Source of the DNA: Rhizobium freirei PRF 81
GTDB lineage: Bacteria > Pseudomonadota > Alphaproteobacteria > Rhizobiales > Rhizobiaceae
Length of the DNA: 64,000 bases
NCBI RefSeq assembly: GCF_000359745.1
Contig: NZ_AQHN01000055.1
Coordinates: 417,931-481,930, forward strand
Direction of reading: 5' to 3'
Position 1 is the stretch's first letter. Each line of letters begins with the position of its first letter. This document shows, piece after piece, positions 17,579 to 25,733 of the stretch. The notes beneath the pieces were generated by a model. That model made no database searches and was not told the origin of the DNA. It worked only from the letters and a program-made list of their open reading frames with translations. The position numbers and the translations under genes are program-made.

Positions 17579-18882
17579 CCACCCTTTTGCGCGGCCGCCT
17601 GCTTTCCTTCAAGCGCCTGCCGCAAAGCCTCGATGACACCGACAGCTACGTTTACGAAAGCGATGGCGGCCTGCTGATCGAAAACGGCGTGATCGCCGCG
17701 ATCGGCCCTTACGCTGATATCAAGGCGCAGGCGCCGGCTGACGTCACCGAAATCGATCACCGCCCGCATCTGATCCTGCCCGGCTTCATCGACATGCACC
17801 TGCATTTCCCGCAGATGCAGGTCATCGCCTCCTATGCCGCCAACCTCTTGGAATGGCTGAATACCTATACCTTCCCCGAGGAGTGCCGCTTCGTCGAAAG
17901 CGCGCATGCTGAGCGTATCGCCACACATTTCTACGACGAGATGATCCGCCACGGCACCACGACGGCCGTCGCCTATTGCTCGGTGCACAAGACCTCCGTC
18001 GACGCCTATTTCACTGAGGCCATGCGACGCAACATGCGCATGGTCGGCGGCAAGGTGATGATGGACCGGAATGCGCCGCAGGGTCTGCTGGACACGCCCG
18101 AGATGGGTTATGACGAGACCCGGCAGGTGATCGCTGACTGGCACGGCAAGGGCCGCAACCACGTCGCCATCACGCCGCGCTTCGCCATCACCTCCACGCC
18201 AGCGCAGATGGAAGCGACCGCGGCCCTCGCCCGCGAATTCCCGGATCTGCATATTCAGACGCATCTTTCGGAAAACCACGACGAGATCGCCTTCACCTGC
18301 GAACTCTATCCGGAAGCAATCGACTACACCGATATCTATGCGCGCTACGGGCTGCTTGGCCCCAAGAGCCTGTTCGGTCATGCGATCCATCTTTCCGAGC
18401 GCGAAGCCGACGCCATGAGCGAAGCTGGCTCCGTCGCGGTGCATTGCCCGACCTCGAACCTGTTTCTCGGCTCCGGCCTCTTCCCGCTCAAGGCGCTGGC
18501 ACGCCGCGAAAAGCCCGTCCGCATCGGCGTCGCCACCGATATCGGCGGTGGCTCCAGCTATTCCATGCTGCGCACCATGGATGAGGCCTACAAGATCCAG
18601 CAGTTGCTCGGCGAGCGCCTGAACCCGCTGGAAAGCTATTACTACATGACGCGCGGCAACGCGGAATCCCTCTCCCTGGTCGACAAGATCGGCACGCTCG
18701 ATGCCGGCACCGAAGCCGATCTCATCGTCCTCAACGCCGCGGCAACGCCGGCCATGGCGCTGAAGATGGAAGTGACAAAGAGCCTCACCGAGGAGCTGTT
18801 CCTGTTGCAAACCATGGGCGACGACCGCGCCGTCGTCGAAACCTATGTCGCCGGAAAGCCGATGAAATCGATCCTGCAATAG
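17575..18882 (+). CDS. guaD: Guanine deaminase
   Basis: Amidohydrolase of 435 residues that deaminates guanine to xanthine, feeding xanthine dehydrogenase. Metal ligands are in DMHLHFPQMQ, then HLSENHDE, GHAIHLSE and VATDIGGGSS, in the order known for GuaD. It is second in the puuD-guaD-lldD run, with a 4 bp overlap upstream and a 42 bp gap downstream. Confidence 0.94.
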   Translation: MTTLLRGRLLSFKRLPQSLDDTDSYVYESDGGLLIENGVIAAIGPYADIKAQAPADVTEIDHRPHLILPGFIDMHLHFPQMQVIASYAANLLEWLNTYTFPEECRFVESAHAERIATHFYDEMIRHGTTTAVAYCSVHKTSVDAYFTEAMRRNMRMVGGKVMMDRNAPQGLLDTPEMGYDETRQVIADWHGKGRNHVAITPRFAITSTPAQMEATAALAREFPDLHIQTHLSENHDEIAFTCELYPEAIDYTDIYARYGLLGPKSLFGHAIHLSEREADAMSEAGSVAVHCPTSNLFLGSGLFPLKALARREKPVRIGVATDIGGGSSYSMLRTMDEAYKIQQLLGERLNPLESYYYMTRGNAESLSLVDKIGTLDAGTEADLIVLNAAATPAMALKMEVTKSLTEELFLLQTMGDDRAVVETYVAGKPMKSILQ

Positions 18883-18924
18883 GGATCGCAACCTAAGCAA
18901 CACAATCCGAGAAAGCAAAGAGCC

Positions 18925-20064
18925 ATGACCGCGCCGCTGACCATCGCCGAATTGAAGACGCTTGCGCAGCGGCGCGTGCCGAAAATGTTCTTCCAATATG
19001 CCGATTCCGGTTCCTGGACCGAGTCGACCTACCGGGCGAACGAGGCTGACTTCGCCAAGATCAAGCTGCGCCAGCGCGTCCTCGTCGACATGTCCGACCG
19101 GTCGCTCGCCACCACCATGGTTGGCCAGAAGGCCTCCATGCCGGTGGCGTTGGCGCCGACCGGCCTCACCGGCATGCAGCATGCCGATGGCGAGATGCTG
19201 GCGGCACGGGCAGCCGAGGAATTCGGCATTCCCTTCACCTTGTCGACCATGAGCATCTGCTCGATCGAGGACATTGCTTCGGTCACGAAGCAGCCCTTCT
19301 GGTTCCAGCTCTATGTCATGAAGGACCGCGATTTCGTCCTCAACCTGATCCAGCGCGCCAAGGCGGCAAAATGCTCGGCGCTGGTGCTGACGGCCGACCT
19401 GCAGATCCTCGGTCAGCGCCACAACGACATCCGCAACGGGCTTTCCGCGCCACCGAAAATGACGGTGAAGAACCTGTGGCAGATGGCAACACGGCCAGGC
19501 TGGTGCATGAACATGCTGAAGACCAAGCGTCATTCCTTCGGCAATATCATCGGTCATGCCAAGGATATTTCCGACATGACGACGCTGTCGCACTGGACGC
19601 ATTCGCAGTTCGACACCAAGCTTTCCTGGAACGATGTCAGCTGGATCAAGGAGCAATGGGGCGGCCCGCTGATCATCAAGGGCATTCTCGATGTCGAGGA
19701 CGCGAAGGCGGCCGTCGATACCGGCGCCGACGCCATCATCGTCTCGAACCATGGTGGCCGGCAGCTCGACGGCGCCCTTTCCTCCATCAGCATGTTGCCT
19801 CGGATCGTCGATGCCGTCGGCGACAGGACCGAGGTGCATATGGATGGCGGCATCCGCTCCGGTCAGGATGTGCTCAAGGCGGTGGCACTCGGTGCGAAGG
19901 GCACCTTCATCGGTCGCCCCTTCCTCTATGGCCTCGGCGCCATGGGCAAGGAAGGCGTCACGCTGGCGCTGGAGATCATCCGCAAAGAGCTGGATATCTC
20001 CATGGCGCTCTGCGGCAAGAGGGATATCAAGACTGTGGATCGGTCGATCCTGGCTGATCTTTGA
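18925..20064 (+). CDS. lldD: FMN-dependent alpha-hydroxy acid dehydrogenase (L-lactate dehydrogenase family)
   Basis: 379 residues. FMN-dependent (S)-2-hydroxy-acid oxidase/dehydrogenase fold: MPVALAPTGLTGMQH, QLYVMKDRDF, the catalytic His-Gly-Gly-Arg motif in VSNHGGRQLDGA, and GGIRSGQDVLKAVALGAKGTFIGR. The nearest characterised type is respiratory L-lactate dehydrogenase, but the family also includes glycolate and mandelate enzymes. Its place directly behind puuD-guaD, with ureidoglycolate lyase across the way, makes another 2-hydroxy acid from ureide breakdown possible; that is inference. Confidence 0.88.
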   Translation: MTAPLTIAELKTLAQRRVPKMFFQYADSGSWTESTYRANEADFAKIKLRQRVLVDMSDRSLATTMVGQKASMPVALAPTGLTGMQHADGEMLAARAAEEFGIPFTLSTMSICSIEDIASVTKQPFWFQLYVMKDRDFVLNLIQRAKAAKCSALVLTADLQILGQRHNDIRNGLSAPPKMTVKNLWQMATRPGWCMNMLKTKRHSFGNIIGHAKDISDMTTLSHWTHSQFDTKLSWNDVSWIKEQWGGPLIIKGILDVEDAKAAVDTGADAIIVSNHGGRQLDGALSSISMLPRIVDAVGDRTEVHMDGGIRSGQDVLKAVALGAKGTFIGRPFLYGLGAMGKEGVTLALEIIRKELDISMALCGKRDIKTVDRSILADL

Positions 20065-20067
20065 AGC

Positions 20068-20112
20068 GCATGTCGATGCCGCAAAACCGCTGCACACTTT
20101 TGCGCGACATGC
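20068..20112 (-). repeat. Palindromic interspersed element, copy B
   Basis: On the minus strand: arms GCATGTCG and CGACATGC around an inner stem CGCAAAA / TTTTGCG and loop GTGTGCAGCGG. It has the same core as copies A and C, with compensating changes in the stems. It fills the 49 bp between the convergent lldD and phosphoesterase genes and could serve as a bidirectional transcript end. Confidence 0.8.
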
Positions 20113-20113
20113 T

Positions 20114-20854
20114 CTACCGCAGCCATCCCGTCGCCAGGCCGCTCGCCCACTCCGCGCGACCATTCTCTACCGCGAGCTTTGCCATCGCCATGTGATCATA
20201 GGCGACCTGCCGGAACACAGGCAGCCAAGTCTCACCCTTCTTTTCAAGAATGGCGTAGGAGGCGAAGGGATGGCCGGCTTCCACCTTGTGATAGTGGGGC
20301 AGATCGTCGTCGTAGGCGGGGCAACCGACACTGCCGGGGTTGACGATCAAACGACCGTCGGAAAGCCTGACAATACGGGGAATATGCGTGTGTCCGCACA
20401 GGATCAGCGGAAAATCGATGCCTGCGGCCAGCGCCTCGATATCTTCGATCGGCTTTTGAAAGACATGGCCATCCGCCGAGACGGATTGCAGCCAATAGAC
20501 GTTATCGGCAGCCGGCGTGGCATGACAGAGATAGGCGGCGTCCCGGTAGACGGCGCTAAAGGGCAAGCCGCGCAGCCAATCGAGATGGCGCTCGGTCAGT
20601 TGTGCATAGGCCACCTTGTCGGAGGGGTGCATCGCTTCCGGCGCCTGTTCGATCAGATACCGGTCGTGATTGCCGCGCACGGTCAGTGCATTCAGCGCCA
20701 GCAGCATATCCGCCGTCTTACCAGAGGTCAGCGGACCGCTGAAGCAATCGCCCAGGTTGACGATATCGGTAATGCCCTGTGCACGGATGTCCTCCAGCAC
20801 TGCTTCGAGCGCCAGATGATTGCCGTGGACATCCGCAATGGCAGCGAAACGCAC
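20114..20854 (-). CDS. Metallophosphoesterase (YfcE/DR1281-like calcineurin fold)
   Basis: 246 residues with the full metal-binding set of the calcineurin-like superfamily: DVHGN, GDCFSGP, GNHDRYL, CHATPA and CGHTHIP. It resembles small phosphodiesterases; the substrate is unknown. It is the last gene of the minus-strand ureide operon, 3 bp after uraH, so it is probably co-transcribed with purine catabolic genes and may act on a nucleotide-derived phosphoester. Confidence 0.88.
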   Translation of the reverse strand: MRFAAIADVHGNHLALEAVLEDIRAQGITDIVNLGDCFSGPLTSGKTADMLLALNALTVRGNHDRYLIEQAPEAMHPSDKVAYAQLTERHLDWLRGLPFSAVYRDAAYLCHATPAADNVYWLQSVSADGHVFQKPIEDIEALAAGIDFPLILCGHTHIPRIVRLSDGRLIVNPGSVGCPAYDDDLPHYHKVEAGHPFASYAILEKKGETWLPVFRQVAYDHMAMAKLAVENGRAEWASGLATGWLR

Positions 20855-20857
20855 GCC

Positions 20858-21214
20858 TCAGCTCCCGCGGTAGGTTGAATAGCCGTAGGGCGAAATCAGC
20901 AGCGGCACATGATAATGCGCCGTCGTATCGGCAATGCCGAAACGGATCGGCACGAGGTCGAGAAAGGCGGGCTCGGCCAGCTTCGCACCGCTCGCACGCA
21001 GATAGTCGCCCGCGCGGAACAGCAGCTCGTAGGTGCCGGCGACAAAGCTGTCGCCGATGAGAATGGGACCGCCATCCACACGCCCGTCGGAATTGGTCAC
21101 GACCGTCTTCAGATGGGTGCGGGCATCGCCCTCGATCCTGAAAAGATCGATGGTCAGGCCTTCTGCCGGCTTGCCGAGAGCGGTGTCGAGCACATGGGTG
21201 GTCAGTCCGGTCAT
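20858..21214 (-). CDS. uraH: 5-hydroxyisourate hydrolase (transthyretin-like)
   Basis: 118 residues. It hydrolyses 5-hydroxyisourate, the PuuD product, to OHCU. The N-terminal signature [17 protein letters not shown] supplies the catalytic His, and the C-terminus ends in the family hallmark YRGS ([11 protein letters not shown]). Its start codon overlaps the allA stop by 4 bp. Confidence 0.96.
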   Translation of the reverse strand: MTGLTTHVLDTALGKPAEGLTIDLFRIEGDARTHLKTVVTNSDGRVDGGPILIGDSFVAGTYELLFRAGDYLRASGAKLAEPAFLDLVPIRFGIADTTAHYHVPLLISPYGYSTYRGS

Positions 21215-21711
21215 AGCGTTGGCGCTCCGATGGTGAAGGGCGTATCGAAGAAATACTCCTCGAGATTGTTTCCTGGCCCGTCGCGATCGACGACGAGGAA
21301 ATCGCTCGGCTCGCCAAGTGCCATCAGCGGATAATGCCAGGCATTGACGCGGTAGTTCACGCCCTGATCGCCCCGCGCCTGAAAGGCCTGCGGCCTGCCG
21401 GGCTTGCCGTCCTCATCCTGCGAGACGACGACGAGAAACGGCCGGCCGTTCAGCGGGATGAAACATTGGCTGCCGAACGGGTGGCGCTCCATCATCTCGA
21501 TCGTGAAAGGAAAGGCCCGCGGCTGACCGCGAAAGATGTTCAGGATAACCCGAGCGCCCTCGCCAATGGCTTCGGCGCTGGAGAGCGCGTGGAAGCGTTC
21601 GGTCGTTCCGCCATTGATGAAGCGCATCGTTGCCGGATCGGCCTCGATCACATCGCCGAACGGTGCGAATGCGGCCTTTGTCAAAGGTTTGATGTCTAGA
21701 TGCCGTGTCAT
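21211..21711 (-). CDS. allA: Ureidoglycolate lyase
   Basis: 166 residues, cupin-like AllA family. It splits (S)-ureidoglycolate to glyoxylate and urea. Family blocks visible: [50 protein letters not shown] and [16 protein letters not shown]. It lies between the HepT-like gene (7 bp upstream) and uraH (4 bp overlap) in one operon. Confidence 0.94.
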   Translation of the reverse strand: MTRHLDIKPLTKAAFAPFGDVIEADPATMRFINGGTTERFHALSSAEAIGEGARVILNIFRGQPRAFPFTIEMMERHPFGSQCFIPLNGRPFLVVVSQDEDGKPGRPQAFQARGDQGVNYRVNAWHYPLMALGEPSDFLVVDRDGPGNNLEEYFFDTPFTIGAPTL

Positions 21712-21718
21712 TGAATGA

Positions 21719-22081
21719 TTATTCGCCTTCCGCTCGCCAGTGGCGAATGGAGTCCAGTTGCAGGAGCAACCCAGGAAGAGATTTGTGGGCGAGATCCCAA
21801 AGGGCCGTCAACTCGATGTCGAAATACCCTTGCGCAATCCGATTCCTGAAGTCGCGCATCACATGCCAAGGTAGATCCGGATGGTCAACGACAAACTCCG
21901 GATATTCCTCCGCAATGCGCGCCGCCGCCTCTGCGATGACAAGCAGATTCATGCCGACAGCACGCTGCCTTTCGACCGCGCCGAAAAACGCATCCCTATC
22001 CATCCCTTGCAGAAACCGACCGATTTCAGATCCGGCCCGCTGCATATGATCAAGATGGGTAATCAGCCGATCCAGGCTCAT
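21719..22081 (-). CDS. HepT-like HEPN-domain protein (DUF86), active-site His replaced
   Basis: 120 residues from ATG 22081, which follows GGAGAGGAG. All-helical HEPN/DUF86 protein like HepT, the ribonuclease toxin of HepT/MntA pairs. The catalytic R-x4-H-x-Y region reads R79-NRIA-Q84-G-Y86, so the histidine is glutamine while the tyrosine that MntA AMPylates in known systems is kept. No MntA-type nucleotidyltransferase is next to it. It is inserted in the ureide operon between uraD and allA. It is probably a catalytically dead remnant or a protein recruited for another role. Confidence 0.8.
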   Translation of the reverse strand: MSLDRLITHLDHMQRAGSEIGRFLQGMDRDAFFGAVERQRAVGMNLLVIAEAAARIAEEYPEFVVDHPDLPWHVMRDFRNRIAQGYFDIELTALWDLAHKSLPGLLLQLDSIRHWRAEGE

Positions 22082-22193
22082 GTCACGAGACTCCTCTCCA
22101 GCCAATCCTTAAGCCATGAGCGAAGTGAATGACAGCGCGCCATTATCGCCGAAGCGCCTGCGTCGAGATTTGAGGTGAAACACCGTCCGCATA

Positions 22194-22691
22194 TCAGCTC
22201 TCCGGAAGCATGGATTGCAGGCGCAGCAGAGCGATCTTCTCCACCTGCGCCGTTGCCGTAGCAAACTCGGCGTCGCGATCGTTGCCGATCCGCGTCTCGA
22301 AAGCGGCAAGGATATCGTCCTTGCCGAGACCCTTGACCGCAATGATGAACGGAAAGCCGAACTTGGTCACATAGGCGCTGTTTAGCTCGGTGAAGCGGGC
22401 GTGCTCCGCCGGGCTCAGCCGGTCGAGCCCGGCGCCAGCCTGCTCCTTGCGGCTATCCTCGGTAAGCTCGCCGGCAATAGCCAACCGGCCGGCGAGATCG
22501 GGGTGAGCCCGCAGGACGGCAAGCCGCTCGTCGGCACTCGCCGCACGGAAAACCTGCACCAGGGCGCCGTGCACGCCGCCAGAGGTCAACGGCTCCGCGA
22601 TGGCGCCGGCGTCATAGGCACGCTCGGCGATGAAGGGAGAATGTTCGAAAACGCCGCCGAAGCGGCTCACAAGGTCATCGCGCGAGATCAT
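22194..22691 (-). CDS. uraD: OHCU decarboxylase
   Basis: 2-oxo-4-hydroxy-4-carboxy-5-ureidoimidazoline decarboxylase, 165 residues from ATG 22691 (MISRDDLVSRFGG). It produces (S)-allantoin. The catalytic His is in LRAHPDLAGRLA; SPAEHARFTELNSAYVTKFG and FPFIIAVKGL are the conserved family segments. Its start lies one base after the puuE stop, and a longer frame to 22745 only runs into puuE. A 112 bp gap separates it from the HepT-like gene. Confidence 0.94.
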   Translation of the reverse strand: MISRDDLVSRFGGVFEHSPFIAERAYDAGAIAEPLTSGGVHGALVQVFRAASADERLAVLRAHPDLAGRLAIAGELTEDSRKEQAGAGLDRLSPAEHARFTELNSAYVTKFGFPFIIAVKGLGKDDILAAFETRIGNDRDAEFATATAQVEKIALLRLQSMLPES

Positions 22692-22692
22692 C

Positions 22693-23616
22693 TCAACGTC
22701 CGCTCGCCGGAAGATGATGTTCGTGCCAATGCTTGGCGATCTCAATACGCCGGGGAACCCAGACCTTGTCGTGCTTCAGCACGTATTCGATAAAGCGGCG
22801 CAGGGCCGCGGCACGGCCGGGACGGCCGACAAGGCGGCAATGCAGGCCCACAGACATCATCTTCGGGCTGCCCTCTTTGCCTTCTTCGTAAAGCGTATCG
22901 AACGCGTCCTTGAGATAGGTGAAGAACTGGTCGCCGGAGTTGAAGCCCTGCGGCGTGGCAAAGCGCATGTCGTTGGTTTCGAGCGTATACGGAATAATCA
23001 GGAACGGCTTGCCGTTCAGACCGTCGACCCAGAAAGGCAAGTCATCGGCATAAGAATCGGAGGAATAGAGGAAGCCACCCTCCTCCATGACGAGCCGCAG
23101 CGTATTGTCGGATGGCTTGCCCTGATACATGCCGTAGGGCCGCTCGCCGGTCAGTTCGGTGTGCAGCCGCACAGCCTCTTGGATGTGCTTGCGCTCGAGA
23201 TCTTCGGAAAAATCCTTGTATTCCAGCCAGCGGTAGCCGTGGCTGGCAATTTCCCAGCCGGCTTCCTTCATCGCGGCAACCGCTTCCGGATTGCGCGCCA
23301 TGGCAAGCGTCACACCATAGACCGTCGCCTGAACCTTGAGTTCGGTAAACATGCGCCAGAGCCGCCAGAAACCAGCACGCGAGCCATATTCGTAGATCGA
23401 CTCCATGTTGAGGTTACGCTGGTTCGGCCAGGATGCCGCACCAATGATCTCGGACAACAGGTTTTCCGAGCCCGGATCGCCGTCGAGAATGCAGCTTTCC
23501 CCGCCCTCTTCATAATTGATCACGAACTGCACCGCGACGCGGGCATCGCCGGGCCATTTTGGGTCGGGAGTGTTGCGGCCATAGCCGATGAGATTGCGGG
23601 CGTAGTTTTCCGACAT
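22693..23616 (-). CDS. puuE: Allantoinase, polysaccharide-deacetylase-like type
   Basis: 307 residues from ATG 23616 (MSENYARNLIGYGRN), preceded by GAAGGTG. PuuE is a NodB-fold, metal-independent allantoinase that opens allantoin to allantoate. Conserved segments: VQFVINYEEGGE, ASWPNQRNLNMESIYEYGSR, EIASHGYRWLEY and LHCRLVGRPGRAAALRRF. First gene of the minus-strand run puuE-uraD-hepT-allA-uraH-phosphoesterase. The next step, an allantoate hydrolase, is not in this window. Confidence 0.95.
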   Translation of the reverse strand: MSENYARNLIGYGRNTPDPKWPGDARVAVQFVINYEEGGESCILDGDPGSENLLSEIIGAASWPNQRNLNMESIYEYGSRAGFWRLWRMFTELKVQATVYGVTLAMARNPEAVAAMKEAGWEIASHGYRWLEYKDFSEDLERKHIQEAVRLHTELTGERPYGMYQGKPSDNTLRLVMEEGGFLYSSDSYADDLPFWVDGLNGKPFLIIPYTLETNDMRFATPQGFNSGDQFFTYLKDAFDTLYEEGKEGSPKMMSVGLHCRLVGRPGRAAALRRFIEYVLKHDKVWVPRRIEIAKHWHEHHLPASGR

Positions 23617-23735
23617 TGAAGCACCTTCTTGAACAAGCAGAACGGTAGCATCCATGCGGCGAAAGTCGAGACGGAAAGTGGGAAAATCACTTTCTCTTCA
23701 ATGGCAAGCCGGCAGGGCGAATAGCACCTGCCAAC

Positions 23736-24443
23736 CTAGGCAATCTTACGGGCGCTCACCTTGCCCATCGGATGCAGGGAGTGCACCCGGAAGGGGCCGC
23801 CGGAGCCCTCTTCCATCATCAAGGCGATGTTGGAAACGGGGATCGGCGCGGCAAGTGCGGGCTCGAAGAAATCGCGCAACGCCCGTTCGATGCGCGGAAT
23901 GTCGCCGGGGCTGACCGTGCCGGTCAGCATCATCTGAAAGCGGAATTCGTCCATCACATGCGGATGGCCCCAACGGTGCAGATTGGCGAATTGCGTCGCC
24001 GAGAGACCGTCCGGATCGATACGCTCGATCTCTGCCTCGGTCAGCGGCGCACGATAGAGGTCGAAAGCCTGGACCAAGGAGGCAGCGAGAAAATGCATCT
24101 TCTGACTGGGTTCGGACGGAACGAGGCCGAGAGCGCTGCCGAGCCGCGCAACTTCCAACCGCGGAATCTCGAACGGTGCGACCGAGCCGGAAAAACGCAT
24201 GAGGTCGCGCAGCAAAGAGGCCTCGGACATGTCTTCCGCCAGCCTGAACGGCGCCTTCAGCAGGCCCATGAAACCATAGCGGCGGGGAACGGCGGTATAA
24301 AAGGCGATCTCATGGATCCCCAGCCCGCGGATGGCCGGCGGGTCGACCATCTCGCCGGAATAGACGTTGCGGCCCAGCCAATTTGCGGCCGCAAGCGTCA
24401 GCGGATCGCTCGCAGACGGCGTGAAGCAAATGGCGTAGCGCAT
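23736..24443 (-). CDS. DUF1045 protein (2H-phosphoesterase-like)
   Basis: 235 residues. It begins RYAICFTPSASDPLT and has two His-containing strand motifs (KMHFLAASL and RVHSLHPMGK is partly comparable), in line with DUF1045, a family of the 2H phosphodiesterase superfamily that is often encoded in phosphonate gene sets. No phosphonate genes are visible here; 119 bp downstream lies puuE. The function in this setting is unknown. Confidence 0.75.
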   Translation of the reverse strand: MRYAICFTPSASDPLTLAAANWLGRNVYSGEMVDPPAIRGLGIHEIAFYTAVPRRYGFMGLLKAPFRLAEDMSEASLLRDLMRFSGSVAPFEIPRLEVARLGSALGLVPSEPSQKMHFLAASLVQAFDLYRAPLTEAEIERIDPDGLSATQFANLHRWGHPHVMDEFRFQMMLTGTVSPGDIPRIERALRDFFEPALAAPIPVSNIALMMEEGSGGPFRVHSLHPMGKVSARKIA

Positions 24444-24548
24444 AAAATCTCCTCCAAAGCGCGACAGTCCGGCTGACCAAACCGGGTTCAGACGGCCAAG
24501 GAGATAGGTGATTTGCGTGACAAATTGACGACCCGAAAGGGCGTATAT

Positions 24549-25733
24549 TCACGTTTTATGTGATACGACGGCAATATGACTTGCCAAGGTGAATGACTGC
24601 GGCAACTTGAAGCAACACGGCATATTTGCGGCCTCGCACACGGCCGCTTCTGCCAGCCGATGCGCCAATCCAAAGCTCACTTTGAAGCCGCCGGTCAGGG
24701 CGATCAGCGACGGATGGTCGGGATGAGCACCCACCATCGGGTCGCGATCGACCGCCTTCGGTCGCAACCCGGCCCAGCGTTCGACCACTTCCGCTCCAGC
24801 CAAAACCGGCGCCATTGCGCGGGCTGCGGCGAGCAAATCGCCCAACTGACCGTCGGTGGCTAACGGGTCTTCGAAGCGATTCTCGCTGGTGCTGCCGACC
24901 GCGACCAGCCCGCCCTCATGCGGAACGATATAGAGCCCGTCGCGAAAGATGACCGGGAGAGCTTCGTCGATATCAGCCTTCAAGAGCGCAGCCTGCCCCT
25001 TGACCGGTTGCCCCAGGGTGGATTTGCGGTCGCGCGTCAATCCGTCCAGGATCGGGAAGGACTTGTAACCGGCCGCCAGAATGCAGCGGCCGAAGCGGAT
25101 ATCCTCTCCATTCGTGACAGCAACACCGCCGTCCGGATCGATCCGATCAATGCTGAGGCCTTCAACAAGCCGCACATGTCTGGCGGTTGCAAGAAATCTC
25201 TGAAGCACGTTCAGCAGGGCACGCGGGGCGACGCGCGCCGCCAGCGTATCGAAGACGAAGCCGTTCTCGCCGGCGGCCGGATCGATCCAGCCGGAAACGG
25301 GAGCGGCATCCAGCACCTGCCAGTGAAATTCGCGCCCACCCTGACGCCAATGGGTTTCGGCATCCCGCGCGTGACCAAGCGCGATCTGCCGCAGGTGCGG
25401 CTTCGGCAGCGGGATCAGGCGGCCGGCGCGACGATAGCATGCGGAAAGCCCGGTCACCGCTTCGAGCGCGGCGATCTCCTCCTCCAGAGACACAAGCGCA
25501 TCGAACTGAAACTGCTTCTTTTCCGACCACTTGTCCGGCATATGCGGCATCAAGGCCCCGAGCAGGCCGCCGCTCGCCCCCCGCCCGAAGCCGTCGGCAT
25601 CAACCAGCAGCGTTTGAATGCCAAGACGCTCGGCATGGACGGCCGCCCATAAGCCCATGATGCCGCCGCCGACGATCAGCAGATCGACGGACGATTGACC
25701 AGCAGGTCCTGGAGGATTATCGGCTCTTTCCAT
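24549..25733 (-). CDS. FAD-dependent oxidoreductase (DAO family), possible MnmC2-type partner
   Basis: 394 residues from ATG 25733. N-terminal dinucleotide-binding motif VDLLIVGGGIMGLWAA, then GRGASGGLLGALMPHMPDKW, and a C-terminal FAD motif around LIALTGGFKVSFGLAHRLA: a D-amino-acid/glycine-oxidase-like protein. A TTG at 25775 could extend it by 14 codons. It diverges from mnmD with overlapping start codons. In E. coli the MnmD methyltransferase is fused to a DAO-type oxidase (MnmC2) that processes cmnm5U in tRNA; the pairing suggests a split MnmC, but an unrelated amino-acid oxidase is also possible. Confidence 0.82.
   Translation of the reverse strand: MERADNPPGPAGQSSVDLLIVGGGIMGLWAAVHAERLGIQTLLVDADGFGRGASGGLLGALMPHMPDKWSEKKQFQFDALVSLEEEIAALEAVTGLSACYRRAGRLIPLPKPHLRQIALGHARDAETHWRQGGREFHWQVLDAAPVSGWIDPAAGENGFVFDTLAARVAPRALLNVLQRFLATARHVRLVEGLSIDRIDPDGGVAVTNGEDIRFGRCILAAGYKSFPILDGLTRDRKSTLGQPVKGQAALLKADIDEALPVIFRDGLYIVPHEGGLVAVGSTSENRFEDPLATDGQLGDLLAAARAMAPVLAGAEVVERWAGLRPKAVDRDPMVGAHPDHPSLIALTGGFKVSFGLAHRLAEAAVCEAANMPCCFKLPQSFTLASHIAVVSHKT

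Noticed and set aside
17458..20163. Minus-strand open frame of 901 codons across puuD-guaD-lldD
   Set aside because: Mirror frame of three well-supported plus-strand genes, caused by high third-position GC. It has no domain and no RBS.
21719..22081. Active HepT/MntA toxin-antitoxin system
   Set aside because: The catalytic His is Gln and no antitoxin gene is adjacent, so it is reported only as a HepT-like protein.
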